Shown: positions 42,039-49,943 of the stretch, in pieces | Position numbering within the stretch: position 1 is the stretch's first letter | Layout of the letters: each line of letters begins with the position of its first letter | Origin: a virus | DNA length: 64,000 nucleotides | Virus record (IMG/VR): IMGVR_UViG_3300005748_000015 | Location: 1 to 64,000 of that record | Strand: one strand, 5' to 3' | Translations under genes and position numbers: made by a program | Notes under the pieces: generated by a model | Seen by the model: the letters and a program-made list of their open reading frames with translations, nothing else | The model's database searches: none | What the model was told of the DNA's origin: nothing

Positions 42039-42544
42039 TGAAAGTATTTACGGTTACAGAGAAAAAAATTAGGTATTGGGATAAAGTTAGGGATATGCCT
42101 AGTTTTAAGCTAAATATAGAAGCTACATACAATATAACTGTTGATTGTTATGTTGTAAATCACAATAATTTTGATTTTTTATCTTTAAATTATACAAACT
42201 TTGAAGTGTCAGAAAATAAAGATGAGATTATCTTTATGCAGAGCGTTTATAAAGATAAAATTAGACAAGATTGGTTTGGTTGGCCTACAATGGAATATGA
42301 TGAATTGCAAGCTAACTATACAAGTGAGCAAATTGAACAAATAAAAATTGCCAAAAGTAATTATACAAATAATCAATGTAAAACTTGGGAAAAGTATTTG
42401 CATTGCAATATAGACCCAGCTGATTATAATGACGAAATACCTGAAGATTTTCCCCGGATACCAAGGGTATATATTGATTTTGTGATTGATGAATTAGATT
42501 GGGAAGAAGTAGCAAGAGTGGATGTAACAAAATATGAAGCTTAA
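42038..42544 (+). CDS. Hypothetical protein in fibre operon, 168 aa
   Basis: A soluble, Asn/Asp/Tyr-rich protein ending in 'DELDWEEVARVDVTKYEA'. The ATG overlaps the glycine-rich gene as TAATG and its end overlaps the oxygenase gene by eleven bases, so the three genes are translated together. Not recognised; may be a fibre chaperone or assembly partner. Confidence 0.6.
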   Translation: MKVFTVTEKKIRYWDKVRDMPSFKLNIEATYNITVDCYVVNHNNFDFLSLNYTNFEVSENKDEIIFMQSVYKDKIRQDWFGWPTMEYDELQANYTSEQIEQIKIAKSNYTNNQCKTWEKYLHCNIDPADYNDEIPEDFPRIPRVYIDFVIDELDWEEVARVDVTKYEA

Positions 42545-43196
42545 AATAGTTGAAAAACCTGTCAAACATTTAGTTGTAGAAGATTTTCTTTCAAAAGAAG
42601 AAATGGCTTTATGTTTAGAAGAATTAAAAAATTTACAAGATTATTTTCATGATGGCTATTGGTTTGATGAGATTAATGGTAGTCATGTTAATCATAATAT
42701 AAAAAAATGTTTAAATATAGACCCTTATTACTATTACATGGAAAAAAAGAATGAATCTTATATATTAAGAGAAATAATTGGAAAAAAGCTTTGGAGCAAA
42801 GAACTTAGAGATTTTTATGACAGCGCAGGTTCTGATTCAATTTTTTCTTATATGAATGAAACAGATTTTGATCAAGCTGTTATTGCTGGGTTTAGAGATG
42901 GAGATTTTTATAATTGGCATAGAGATTTAGGCGTAACAACTGCCAATATAATGTTATCAAATATTGAAGGATTTAAAGGTGGAGATTTTGTATTGAGTAA
43001 TAGGTGCGGTTTAGGTGAAAATGAAAGGATTATAGGTGATAATTTTGAAACAATTACTTATGAATATAAACCTGGAATGGCAATTATATTTCCAGCAAGA
43101 TTTCAACATAAAGTCACCAAAACAGAAACTATAAATGATGATATAGAAAATATAAGATTTACGTTACAAAGTAGATGTTATGTAACCAATTTTTAA
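42534..43196 (+). CDS. 2-oxoglutarate/Fe(II)-dependent oxygenase
   Basis: A 220-residue protein with the metal triad of the prolyl-4-hydroxylase-like fold: H129-x-D131 and H192, with a distal Arg (R208 or R214) that would bind 2-oxoglutarate. The core runs from about residue 115 to 215, as in P4H-type enzymes, with GGDF and PGMAIIFP segments flanking the ligands. It hydroxylates or demethylates an unknown substrate using O2, Fe(II) and 2-oxoglutarate. Its position within the fibre operon, overlapping a small gene next to the Gly-rich fibre gene, suggests a virion protein as substrate. Confidence 0.8.
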   Translation: MKLKIVEKPVKHLVVEDFLSKEEMALCLEELKNLQDYFHDGYWFDEINGSHVNHNIKKCLNIDPYYYYMEKKNESYILREIIGKKLWSKELRDFYDSAGSDSIFSYMNETDFDQAVIAGFRDGDFYNWHRDLGVTTANIMLSNIEGFKGGDFVLSNRCGLGENERIIGDNFETITYEYKPGMAIIFPARFQHKVTKTETINDDIENIRFTLQSRCYVTNF

Positions 43197-43205
43197 GGAA
43201 TAATA

Positions 43206-43769
43206 ATGGGAAGTTTATCACGAGGAACTAAAGCAGATCAATTTACCTATGTACCAGCTGGTACAGTTTTACCGTTTGCTGGTGCAACAGCTCCTGCTGG
43301 CTGGGCAATATGCAACGGTGATCCTGTCAGTAGAACTGATTATGCAGAATTGTTTACTGCAATTGGTGAGTTGTGGGGAGTTGGTGACGGTTCTACCACA
43401 TTTAATCTTCCAGATATGAGAGGGCAGTTTTTAAGAGGCAAAGATTACGGCAGAAATGCGATAGATGGCAAGGGAAATCCCGATGGAGATTTAGATGTAG
43501 GTGTTTATACAGAAGATGCCATGCAAAGGATTACAGGTCAGACTTATCCTGAAGCCACAATACCTTATAGTATCGGTTCTGGTGGTATTTTCCAAGGGGT
43601 TTTCAACCAAGGTGGGACTGTAGGTAATAGGGTTTCAACTCAAGCTGGAACAGGTGGTAGAACTTTACTTTTTGACTCTGCATCTTCAACATCTCCAAAC
43701 CCAGCTAAAACAAACGATAATGAAACTCGCCCTAAAAACGTAACAGTAAATTATATAATTAAATTATAG
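43206..43769 (+). CDS. Tail-collar-domain fibre protein
   Basis: A 187-residue protein, almost all tail-collar domain: 'PAGTVLPFAG...GWAICNGDP', 'LPDMRGQFLRGKDYG', terminal 'RPKNVTVNYIIKL'. It shares the DGDL segment with the collar gene at 37896. Probably a short tip protein. Good ribosome site. Confidence 0.8.
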   Translation: MGSLSRGTKADQFTYVPAGTVLPFAGATAPAGWAICNGDPVSRTDYAELFTAIGELWGVGDGSTTFNLPDMRGQFLRGKDYGRNAIDGKGNPDGDLDVGVYTEDAMQRITGQTYPEATIPYSIGSGGIFQGVFNQGGTVGNRVSTQAGTGGRTLLFDSASSTSPNPAKTNDNETRPKNVTVNYIIKL

Positions 43770-43779
43770 GAGAATAATA

Positions 43780-44286
43780 ATGGCAACAAATCCTTTGACT
43801 CCAAGAGTTAACAATATTGAAACAGGTGGTACTTGGAAGATTGGCGATGTAAAACAATCGTTTCTTACAGAGGCAGAATTCCAGGCTGAACATGACGACA
43901 CATGGGTTTTATGTGATGGTAGAGATGTTATAGGTAGTGATTATGCTATTTTAAAAGAAGGTGATGCGGTTACTTCTCACAATATTCCTGATGCTAGAGG
44001 GCAGTTTTTAAGAGGTTTAGATACAACGGAAGGTGTTGACCCTGATTTTGCCACAAGAACATTAGGTAGTAGTCAGGCTGATGAGTTTAAAAGTCACGCA
44101 CATACTACGTCTGATATTTTTAGATACGACAAAGGTGGAGGCTCTTCTGGAGCAGATAGATACTTGGATGTAGACCTTCAAGGTCGTGGTACACCTACTA
44201 TAAATCCCTCTGGTGGAGATGAAACAAGACCTAAAAATGTAGCATGTAATATGTTTATAAAAATAAACAGAGAGCCTAGTGCTTAG
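43780..44286 (+). CDS. Tail-collar-domain fibre protein
   Basis: A 168-residue collar-domain protein: 'TWVLCDGRDV', 'PDARGQFLRGLD', a His pair (SHAH), and terminal 'RPKNVACNMFIKI'. It lacks the DGDL segment of the two paralogues. Last gene of the fibre operon, ending three bases before a convergent minus gene; no terminator hairpin is visible. Confidence 0.8.
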   Translation: MATNPLTPRVNNIETGGTWKIGDVKQSFLTEAEFQAEHDDTWVLCDGRDVIGSDYAILKEGDAVTSHNIPDARGQFLRGLDTTEGVDPDFATRTLGSSQADEFKSHAHTTSDIFRYDKGGGSSGADRYLDVDLQGRGTPTINPSGGDETRPKNVACNMFIKINREPSA

Positions 44287-44288
44287 TT

Positions 44289-44963
44289 CTATCTAAATGG
44301 ATGTCCTTCTTCAAAGTAATTATTTATCCATTTTTTCTCTGGCACTACTTTAGATAAAAAATGATTCATATCTTTTAGTTGTAGCCACAGTAGCATTCTG
44401 CTGCTTTTATTGCCTTTATATATTACCATAAGTGCATTTAAATAAAAGGCAACAGTTTCTAATTTACTTACTTTTTTATTGTTAATTTTTTTGACATAAA
44501 AAATATCCCATAAAGGTAGTAAAAAAGTCAAGCAATAAACTTCTTTTATTCTATTTTGCCAGAAATAATTTCTGTGTTCTTTTCTTATTTGAAATAACTT
44601 TATTAAAGCTTTTAATACATTTATTACGGATAATTTTTCAGGTTGATAATCGTCAAAATTACAAAAGTTCCAGTGTGATTTTTCTAAATCTTCAATCCCC
44701 AAATACCCCAAAGAAATCATCCCTATAACTTCGTCTTTTGACATAGGCGGCTCTTCTTTGTCTGGCAATCTGTTTATTTTTAATGGACTATAACTTTTGA
44801 CACATTTTTCAAAAGCTAATTTTCGTTTAGAATCGGTTATATGATCGGATTTTTCTGTTAAGTATTTTGAATAAGCTGTATAAATATTTCGATTATTACT
44901 TCGAGGTTTTCCGTTGATGCATTTTCTATCATGCCAATAAGTATCTTTATCTTGGTAGCTCAT
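44289..44963 (-). CDS. Conserved phage-type hypothetical protein, 224 aa
   Basis: A Trp/Asn/Lys-rich soluble protein with an N-terminal 'YWHDRKCINGKPRSNN' segment and a 'PPMSKDEVIGMISLGY' segment, followed by a helical C-terminus. The pattern resembles an unnamed family common in environmental phages; no function is assigned. Strong AGGAG ribosome site. It begins one base into the YqeY-like gene's stop region (TAATG). Last gene of the minus accessory block. Confidence 0.6.
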   Translation of the reverse strand: MSYQDKDTYWHDRKCINGKPRSNNRNIYTAYSKYLTEKSDHITDSKRKLAFEKCVKSYSPLKINRLPDKEEPPMSKDEVIGMISLGYLGIEDLEKSHWNFCNFDDYQPEKLSVINVLKALIKLFQIRKEHRNYFWQNRIKEVYCLTFLLPLWDIFYVKKINNKKVSKLETVAFYLNALMVIYKGNKSSRMLLWLQLKDMNHFLSKVVPEKKWINNYFEEGHPFR

Positions 44964-45376
44964 TAGCTATTCTCCTGAATTACCTCTTTAACAACTTTAG
45001 CTAGGATAGCTCCGTCTACATTGTCTAGTTTTTTCTTGATAGAACCTATCGTTTTACCTACCTCACTAGAAGGATTTTGTTTTAAATATTCTTTTACGTA
45101 TTTTCTAGTCTCTTCTTCAGACAGCTGCTTTGGTAAAAGCTCCTTAATTAAATTATATTCTTTTTCCAAGTCTTCGTACTTGTCTGTATTTTCATACATT
45201 TTTAATGTTTTACTTAGTTTTTTTGCATATTTTTTTATTAGTTCTGTTTCGTCAATTTTATTTTTAGATTTTTCATTGTTTAAAAATTCAGATTTTAATA
45301 AAACAAAAACATTTGCTGTAAATTTATCTTTATTTTTTTTAGCTTCAATTATTTTTTTATTTATCAAATCTATCAT
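44963..45376 (-). CDS. YqeY/GatB-C-terminal-like protein
   Basis: A 137-residue helical protein: an N-terminal 'INKKIIEAKKNKDKFTANVFVLLKSE' helix, a central acidic part with 'LPKQLSEEE', and a C-terminal helix bundle with 'GKTIGSIKKKLDNVDGAILAKVVKE'. This order and length match YqeY proteins, whose fold is found at the end of GatB, a subunit of the tRNA-dependent amidotransferase. In phages it may bind tRNA or tRNA synthetases. Overlapping ATGA with the upstream gene. Confidence 0.75.
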   Translation of the reverse strand: MIDLINKKIIEAKKNKDKFTANVFVLLKSEFLNNEKSKNKIDETELIKKYAKKLSKTLKMYENTDKYEDLEKEYNLIKELLPKQLSEEETRKYVKEYLKQNPSSEVGKTIGSIKKKLDNVDGAILAKVVKEVIQENS

Positions 45377-45624
45377 ACTCGATCCTTTAAGTATTTTTCA
45401 AAATTAACTTTTGACTCAGTGCTAATTTGTTGTGATGTAATTTTTTTCCAATTTACCAGACAACAATATTTTAAATTATTTGTGTTTTGAATTTGCTTCT
45501 TAACCAGCGATGGTACAAATACATCTTCATCAAAAGCCATCTCAATAGAGCATATAGATTCTCCGTCATTATAACAGACAAAATACCATGACAAATCATC
45601 TATCGATGTGTATCTGTCTATCAT
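45373..45624 (-). CDS. Hypothetical protein, 83 aa
   Basis: A small protein with a Cys/Trp-containing middle and a basic end. It overlaps both neighbours (TAATG and ATGA), supporting it as real. No domain is recognised. Confidence 0.6.
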   Translation of the reverse strand: MIDRYTSIDDLSWYFVCYNDGESICSIEMAFDEDVFVPSLVKKQIQNTNNLKYCCLVNWKKITSQQISTESKVNFEKYLKDRV

Positions 45625-45830
45625 TACTCTTTATCCTTTATACACTCGGAAAGTCTATCTGGACTCCACCTTTTTCCGATCTCAACCCCATACATTGAAT
45701 ATTTTGTTTTTTCAACACACTCAATCAGCTGTTTTTGACATTTTTTTTGATACTTATCAACCTGTTTGATAACTTTAAATCCGTTACCGACCTGACAGGC
45801 CAGGATAATTACTTGTAATATTTCAATCAT
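45624..45830 (-). CDS. Small exported Cys-rich protein
   Basis: A 68-residue protein with a short hydrophobic N-terminus (about residues 1-15) and a helical mature part with four Cys (a KYQxxC...EC pair and a late C). It shares the YQxxC-x6-C pattern with the next gene upstream (45827). The ATG at 45830 is used because AAGAGG precedes it. Probably periplasmic; function unknown. Confidence 0.6.
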   Translation of the reverse strand: MIEILQVIILACQVGNGFKVIKQVDKYQKKCQKQLIECVEKTKYSMYGVEIGKRWSPDRLSECIKDKE

Positions 45831-46024
45831 TTTAACCTCTTTCTCATACATTTTTCTATACGATCATTTGCTATTTCTTTTTTAATACAATCCATGTACC
45901 AGACTCTACATTCTAATTGATATTTTTCTACATTCTTAAGTTCTGTCCATTTACTTTTGTTGTCTTCCAACGCACTAATCTGACATAAAGAAACAATCAA
46001 TGTGAGCGTTTGTAAACTAAGCAT
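45827..46024 (-). CDS. Small exported Cys-rich protein
   Basis: A 65-residue protein with a hydrophobic signal-like start (about residues 1-18) and a mature helix with KYQxEC-x6-C and a terminal C-x2-RKR pattern. A paralogue, by pattern, of the product of 45624. Start at 46024 with AAGGTGG upstream. Confidence 0.6.
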   Translation of the reverse strand: MLSLQTLTLIVSLCQISALEDNKSKWTELKNVEKYQLECRVWYMDCIKKEIANDRIEKCMRKRLK

Positions 46025-46520
46025 AAGTCCACCTTGGCTCTCTAGCGTCCATATCCCAGCGATCATTAATGTAGGCCTGGTAAGCAGCATGTACATCTTT
46101 GACGTGTTTGTAATTAAGTCCTAAACTATCGTGTGCTGCACAGTTAGGAAATTCTGTTCTAGCTCCAGCAGGGATGTTTTTGGCAAAAGCCATTGCAAGT
46201 TTAATATTGTTTCGAGCGTTAGCATGACCCTTGCCACCACGCCTATAATGTTCGTTTAAAAACTCTAGCGTACTTCTACACATATGTAAGAAATTTGACC
46301 TGTTTTTTCTTACCCATATAGTACACGGATGATTAAAATGCCCCTTAGTACCAAAAGGGTTGCCGTTTAGACGTTTAGGAAGTTGATCTGGTGTTGCACC
46401 GTGAAATCCCATAGCTACAGCAATCATTTGCTGAAACTCGCTTATAAACTTATTTAAACGCACATTATCCATAAATTTAGCGTTTTCTCTAGGTGTTGGC
46501 ATAGGTACTGGATAGTTCAT
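46017..46520 (-). CDS. Pyrimidine-dimer-glycosylase-like protein (MSMEG_6728 type)
   Basis: A 167-residue protein. The pattern 'ENAKFMDNVRLNKFISE...' near the N-terminus, a 'FNHPCTIWV' segment near residue 64 and helical C-terminus match proteins related to the T4 DenV/MSMEG_6728 group (LDxxRLxKQ...HPxxxxW). If so, it may remove damaged bases or protect DNA. No catalytic residue can be assigned with confidence. ATGA overlap with the upstream gene. Confidence 0.5.
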   Translation of the reverse strand: MNYPVPMPTPRENAKFMDNVRLNKFISEFQQMIAVAMGFHGATPDQLPKRLNGNPFGTKGHFNHPCTIWVRKNRSNFLHMCRSTLEFLNEHYRRGGKGHANARNNIKLAMAFAKNIPAGARTEFPNCAAHDSLGLNYKHVKDVHAAYQAYINDRWDMDAREPRWTYA

Positions 46521-46696
46521 TGCAAAGGCTCCTTTGGTTCTCCCCTGATCATATTCTTGACATTTACGTAGACATTCTTACTGTCAGAATCAATGCCTAC
46601 TAACAGCATATCATATAAATCAGATATTTCAAAGAAAACAATCTCTTTATTTTGCTCAAACTCTTCTAAATATTCAATAAATTCTTTTACAGTCAT
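46517..46696 (-). CDS. Hypothetical protein, 59 aa
   Basis: A small acidic alpha/beta protein. The ATG at 46696 comes right after the stop of the preceding gene, with a weak GGAA site; a longer frame would overlap the zinc-ribbon gene. Unrecognised. Confidence 0.5.
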   Translation of the reverse strand: MTVKEFIEYLEEFEQNKEIVFFEISDLYDMLLVGIDSDSKNVYVNVKNMIRGEPKEPLQ

Positions 46697-46697
46697 A

Positions 46698-46850
46698 CTA
46701 TTCCACGGGTATAAAGGGTTTTTCACACATATAACAGGGAACAATTTCCCCTAAATCCGATTCCTCAATGTCTTGTACTTGACCACAATGAGGGCATTCT
46801 GTTTGTAACGATCTCCAAGCTTCTGCGTCTGGTATTTCGTTTTCGTTCAT
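46698..46850 (-). CDS. Small zinc-ribbon protein
   Basis: A 50-residue protein with CPHC (CxxC) and CYMC (CxxC), separated by a Glu/Asp-rich loop, a minimal zinc ribbon. The start at 46850 overlaps the upstream gene as TAATG. Such short ribbons are common in phage early genes. Confidence 0.7.
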   Translation of the reverse strand: MNENEIPDAEAWRSLQTECPHCGQVQDIEESDLGEIVPCYMCEKPFIPVE

Positions 46851-47140
46851 TATTTCACTCCAAATCCTGTGCATTTGCACTTACATTTTCTAAGCCAATC
46901 TCTAAGATCATAGAGTTGGTTATCACAAACTGTTTTTAAATGTGTCTCATCAGCTTTTTCAGATAAACACAAAGACCATCCTTTCATAGCTTTGTTATCT
47001 TTCAATTTTAAACTTAAAAGATCGTCGTAAGTTTTATAATACTTTTTTTTACATTCATTATATTTATCTTGATACTTACTAACCATTCCATATAATGACA
47101 GTATAATAATTAAATACAAAACATGTGTTGTGCGACTCAT
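46850..47140 (-). CDS. Secreted or anchored Cys-rich protein, 96 aa
   Basis: A hydrophobic N-terminal helix (about residues 6-19), then 'KYQDKYNEC' and several further Cys, ending in CKCKC. Related in style to the small exported proteins at 45624 and 45827. ATGA overlap with the upstream gene. Confidence 0.6.
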   Translation of the reverse strand: MSRTTHVLYLIIILSLYGMVSKYQDKYNECKKKYYKTYDDLLSLKLKDNKAMKGWSLCLSEKADETHLKTVCDNQLYDLRDWLRKCKCKCTGFGVK

Positions 47141-47334
47141 TTACCCAACTCCCACGCTACAGAATTAATCCAATCAATATACCATCGTTCTGTTTCAAGT
47201 CTATCGCCAAGTTTTTCAGTTAATTTTCTGGTATTAACCGTATGCTCCCAGCAAGCTTTAAACATATCAACTTGTTCTGGAGTATATCTATCCTCAGAGC
47301 CGTCCATCCACTCTTCAAATGTTTTTCTTTCCAT
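47137..47334 (-). CDS. Hypothetical protein, 65 aa
   Basis: An acidic helical, Trp-rich protein; no recognised domain. AAGGAGC ribosome site. First gene after a ~95-base AT-rich gap that may hold a promoter (a TGATATAATTTT element on the minus strand near 47408-47420). Confidence 0.65.
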   Translation of the reverse strand: MERKTFEEWMDGSEDRYTPEQVDMFKACWEHTVNTRKLTEKLGDRLETERWYIDWINSVAWELGK

Positions 47335-47429
47335 AAAAGCTCCTTAATGATTTATATACACTTACTGAAGTTTGTACTGTTAATATTGTAAAAAAATAAA
47401 AAAACAAAATTATATCATTTAATATTTTT

Positions 47430-47645
47430 TTAATTAAATTTATTTTTGACATAAAAAATCTCACAATTATCTCTTTTGTCACTCTCCCTTTCCCATATAT
47501 AACCGTCTGTATCTGCTTTTAAAAGAAATGTGCCTTTTACGGGCGCACCCTTATCTTGTAAAATAGCAAGTGTTAATTGTTCTTTTTTAAAAAATTGATA
47601 TTTATGATTTTTCCAATCTTCCGGTCTAATTATAAATCTATTCAT
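47430..47645 (-). CDS. Hypothetical protein, 71 aa
   Basis: A basic/aromatic small protein with a 'GTFLLKADTDGYIWE' strand. The start at 47645 (GGAGAG upstream) is used; a longer frame from 47741 would lie across the upstream gene. Not recognised. Confidence 0.55.
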   Translation of the reverse strand: MNRFIIRPEDWKNHKYQFFKKEQLTLAILQDKGAPVKGTFLLKADTDGYIWERESDKRDNCEIFYVKNKFN

Positions 47646-47943
47646 TTTCAAACTCTCCAAGTGAAGGGTTCCAATTCCCAAACATACCATCTTTTGCATA
47701 CATTTCTTCAGGTGGACCAGATAGATCAATGCCAAGTTCAAGGGCTAAATCTATACATTTATTAACTGTTTCAGGAGCATACGTAAATCTACCATCAGCA
47801 TATCTTCTAGCCATCCACAAAGTCTCTCTTATAATATGTTCTAGATCATTAATTGCATTTTGAGCATCCATACAAACACCATAATCACACTTGTCTAACT
47901 CCATCATTCTTTCTAGTCCATCTTTAATCAAATTTATTTTCAT
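47638..47943 (-). CDS. Hypothetical protein, 101 aa
   Basis: A helical acidic protein with cysteines near residues 19, 24 and 63; possibly a small bundle. It overlaps both neighbours. Not recognised. Confidence 0.6.
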   Translation of the reverse strand: MKINLIKDGLERMMELDKCDYGVCMDAQNAINDLEHIIRETLWMARRYADGRFTYAPETVNKCIDLALELGIDLSGPPEEMYAKDGMFGNWNPSLGEFENE

Positions 47944-48151
47944 GAATCTTTGCCTTCTTTTTTAATTTTATTTTCAACTGTTTAGATGTTTTATAAAATC
48001 CGTTTTTAGCTTGCCAACATCCTATAAATATATTTTTTTCAACATCAGAAACATCTCCTAAACTTTCCATATATTCCTTCTCTTTCTTTCTTGCATATTT
48101 TGTAAAAATGCCAAATTTTCTGTATATCCAAGCGTGTAATTTTAGTAACAT
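47924..48151 (-). CDS. Basic hypothetical protein, 75 aa
   Basis: A Lys/Tyr-rich helical protein. The ATG at 48151 is preferred because AGAGG is nine bases upstream; the ATG at 48160 has no room for a site. Unrecognised. Confidence 0.55.
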   Translation of the reverse strand: MLLKLHAWIYRKFGIFTKYARKKEKEYMESLGDVSDVEKNIFIGCWQAKNGFYKTSKQLKIKLKKKAKIHENKFD

Positions 48152-48152
48152 T

Positions 48153-48395
48153 CTACTCATCCTCTGGCTTCCATCGACAAAAATGTTTTATGTATCTTAA
48201 TCTAACTTCTTCGTCCGATAAATAAGCAGCCCCATATCCAACCTTACTTTCTTCTATATTTCTATCAAAAGGAGGTAGCATCCCCACTTCTTCACAAGAA
48301 GTTAACATTCTATCAGCAATTTGCTCTAAGGTAAGTACAAATTCTGAATCACCAGCTTCTACCATTAGTTTTACCATTTCACTTCTTTTCTTCAT
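48153..48395 (-). CDS. Hypothetical protein, 80 aa
   Basis: A helical small protein with Cys near residues 34 and 74. An AGAGGA ribosome site supports the start. Overlaps the upstream gene. Not recognised. Confidence 0.6.
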   Translation of the reverse strand: MKKRSEMVKLMVEAGDSEFVLTLEQIADRMLTSCEEVGMLPPFDRNIEESKVGYGAAYLSDEEVRLRYIKHFCRWKPEDE

Positions 48396-48675
48396 TAAAT
48401 TCCTCTACACTAATCTGCTCAACACTTTCATCCATTCCTTTCAGTTGATTAAAGATACTCAAAGCTACCATGTTCATACCTTCCATTTCTTTATGGCATT
48501 TGTAAATAGAACCTGAGTAGTTGTGCATTAGATAGTAGTCTCCATCTTCTTCGATTCTTTCAAGCCCTGAAGAAAGTCTCCAAGAGTCGCCATCAAGATA
48601 ACCTCCTGACCAGCTTCCTAAAACCTTAGCCCCACCTGGAACTTTTACAATCACCCATCTGTCTGGTTTGTGCAT
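48379..48675 (-). CDS. Hypothetical protein, 98 aa
   Basis: A beta-rich first half with 'WVIVKVPGGAKVLGSWSGGY' and an acidic helical end. Overlaps the SNase gene's stop (TAATG). Not recognised. Confidence 0.6.
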   Translation of the reverse strand: MHKPDRWVIVKVPGGAKVLGSWSGGYLDGDSWRLSSGLERIEEDGDYYLMHNYSGSIYKCHKEMEGMNMVALSIFNQLKGMDESVEQISVEEFNEEKK

Positions 48676-49034
48676 TAATACTCCTTATACTCTGCATGAC
48701 CTTCCATTACAAGAAGATCGTTTATATTCATTATGCTTGCTATCCCATCATGTATAATTATTTCTCCAACCCAGCGGCCATACTTTCCTTTTTCTTTTGT
48801 CTCAATCAATATATTATAGCCTTCTTCTATATGCTCATTTATGGTTTTTCTCAGAAAATCTCTCGCCTCATATCCACGCTTTTTTTCTTCAGCATCTCTT
48901 GTTCTAATTTCTGGCGTATTAATTCTGGCTAATCTTACCTTAATATCCATGCGAATATTAAAGCCTAAATCAACAACTCCATTTAGAGTGTCACCGTCAT
49001 AAATATTTGTAATGTCTAATTTGTAAGTGTACAT
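48675..49034 (-). CDS. Staphylococcal-nuclease-like (SNase) protein
   Basis: A 119-residue SNase-fold protein: D13-G-D15 in a YDGDT turn, R34 and E42 in VRLARINTPE, and R87 in KYGRW correspond to the catalytic residues of the family. The usual metal-binding Asp before TPE is Asn (N39), which may lower activity. No signal peptide, so it acts inside the cell. Possible role: degrading host DNA or RNA for nucleotide supply. Confidence 0.8.
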   Translation of the reverse strand: MYTYKLDITNIYDGDTLNGVVDLGFNIRMDIKVRLARINTPEIRTRDAEEKKRGYEARDFLRKTINEHIEEGYNILIETKEKGKYGRWVGEIIIHDGIASIMNINDLLVMEGHAEYKEY

Positions 49035-49036
49035 AT

Positions 49037-49243
49037 TTACCTTATGGGTTCAAACTTTAAATGTCCTGTAATCCATATTAGCAAGAACAAAAAAGAAAAC
49101 ATATTTATATGTCCAGTAATGTATTTTGGAACACCTTCTTCAATTGTTAAATATTTTTCTAATGCTCTACTTAAAGATAGGCACCCTATTAATATCACAT
49201 AAAATATTACAAGTCTTCTAGTTATTTCTTTTAAAATTCTCAT
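49037..49243 (-). CDS. Two-helix membrane protein, 68 aa
   Basis: Two hydrophobic segments (about residues 10-27 and 46-60) suggest a small inner-membrane protein; holin is one possible role. Begins with an ATGA overlap from the preceding gene. Not recognised. Confidence 0.6.
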   Translation of the reverse strand: MRILKEITRRLVIFYVILIGCLSLSRALEKYLTIEEGVPKYITGHINMFSFLFLLIWITGHLKFEPIR

Positions 49244-49533
49244 TCAAGATCATCCATATCTACTTGATTTTCTTCAAGAATTTTTCCAATACTGAATCTA
49301 ATATTCATTGCAAACTGATGTAATACAGCAGATTCTTCTTTGCTAATTACGTGATAGCCTTCAGGAAGGCATATTTTACTACCAGGTTTAATGTCGGAAT
49401 CATATTTTATAATATTTCTAAGTAAATTGTCAATATCATGAAATGCAATATAAGCATTAGTAGCATTTGTACATCTACGATGTGCTTTTTTATCGCTTGG
49501 ATCGTCTAAATCAAACTCAATTGTTGCTTTCAT
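49240..49533 (-). CDS. Conserved-style phage protein, 97 aa
   Basis: Begins with 'KATIEFDLDDPSDKKAHRRC', a type of N-terminus common in small phage proteins of unknown role, followed by a helical half. AAGGAG ribosome site. Function unknown. Confidence 0.65.
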   Translation of the reverse strand: MKATIEFDLDDPSDKKAHRRCTNATNAYIAFHDIDNLLRNIIKYDSDIKPGSKICLPEGYHVISKEESAVLHQFAMNIRFSIGKILEENQVDMDDLE

Positions 49534-49741
49534 TTTTACACTTACTCCTTATTATTGTACAGCAATGCGGTTGCTCACATGGTTTTGGACAAAAATCACA
49601 TTTTATAGGTATTTTTTTTCTAAGATTTTTTAGCTCTTCCTTTAAAACAGCAGATTTAAACTGTCCGTTTACAACATATCCATACATATGTTTTTCTATA
49701 TAATCAAAAGCGTACTCTATACCTTTATTAAAATCATTCAT
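49517..49741 (-). CDS. Cys-cluster protein, 74 aa
   Basis: A helical N-terminus and a C-terminal cluster with CxxC-P-x-PC...CC (about residues 49-62), probably a zinc finger. Overlaps the next gene. Unknown function. Confidence 0.6.
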   Translation of the reverse strand: MNDFNKGIEYAFDYIEKHMYGYVVNGQFKSAVLKEELKNLRKKIPIKCDFCPKPCEQPHCCTIIRSKCKNESNN

Positions 49742-49932
49742 TATTTTGCCTTGTAAATGTCTTTACAAACTTTTACAGATTTTTCTGCCTCAACACCGTG
49801 CTTACCGATCAACTCTATAGTACATTTTTTTAATTTTTCTTGATATAATAAGGTTTTATTTTTATTACTTCTAGATGCTGGCGATGGCAATGCACAACTT
49901 GTTAATGTAATTAAGATTAATAAAATTTTCAT
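49741..49932 (-). CDS. Small lipoprotein, 63 aa
   Basis: A signal peptide ending in lipobox LTSC (residues 10-13) and a basic mature part with two Cys and a 'YQEK' segment, similar in style to the small exported proteins at 45624, 45827 and 46850. AGGA ribosome site. Likely periplasmic or outer-membrane located. Confidence 0.7.
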   Translation of the reverse strand: MKILLILITLTSCALPSPASRSNKNKTLLYQEKLKKCTIELIGKHGVEAEKSVKVCKDIYKAK

Positions 49933-49943
49933 TTATCCTCCAA

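Noticed and set aside
38700-44286. Diversity-generating retroelement acting on fibre genes
   Set aside because: No reverse transcriptase gene and no template/variable repeat pair were seen.
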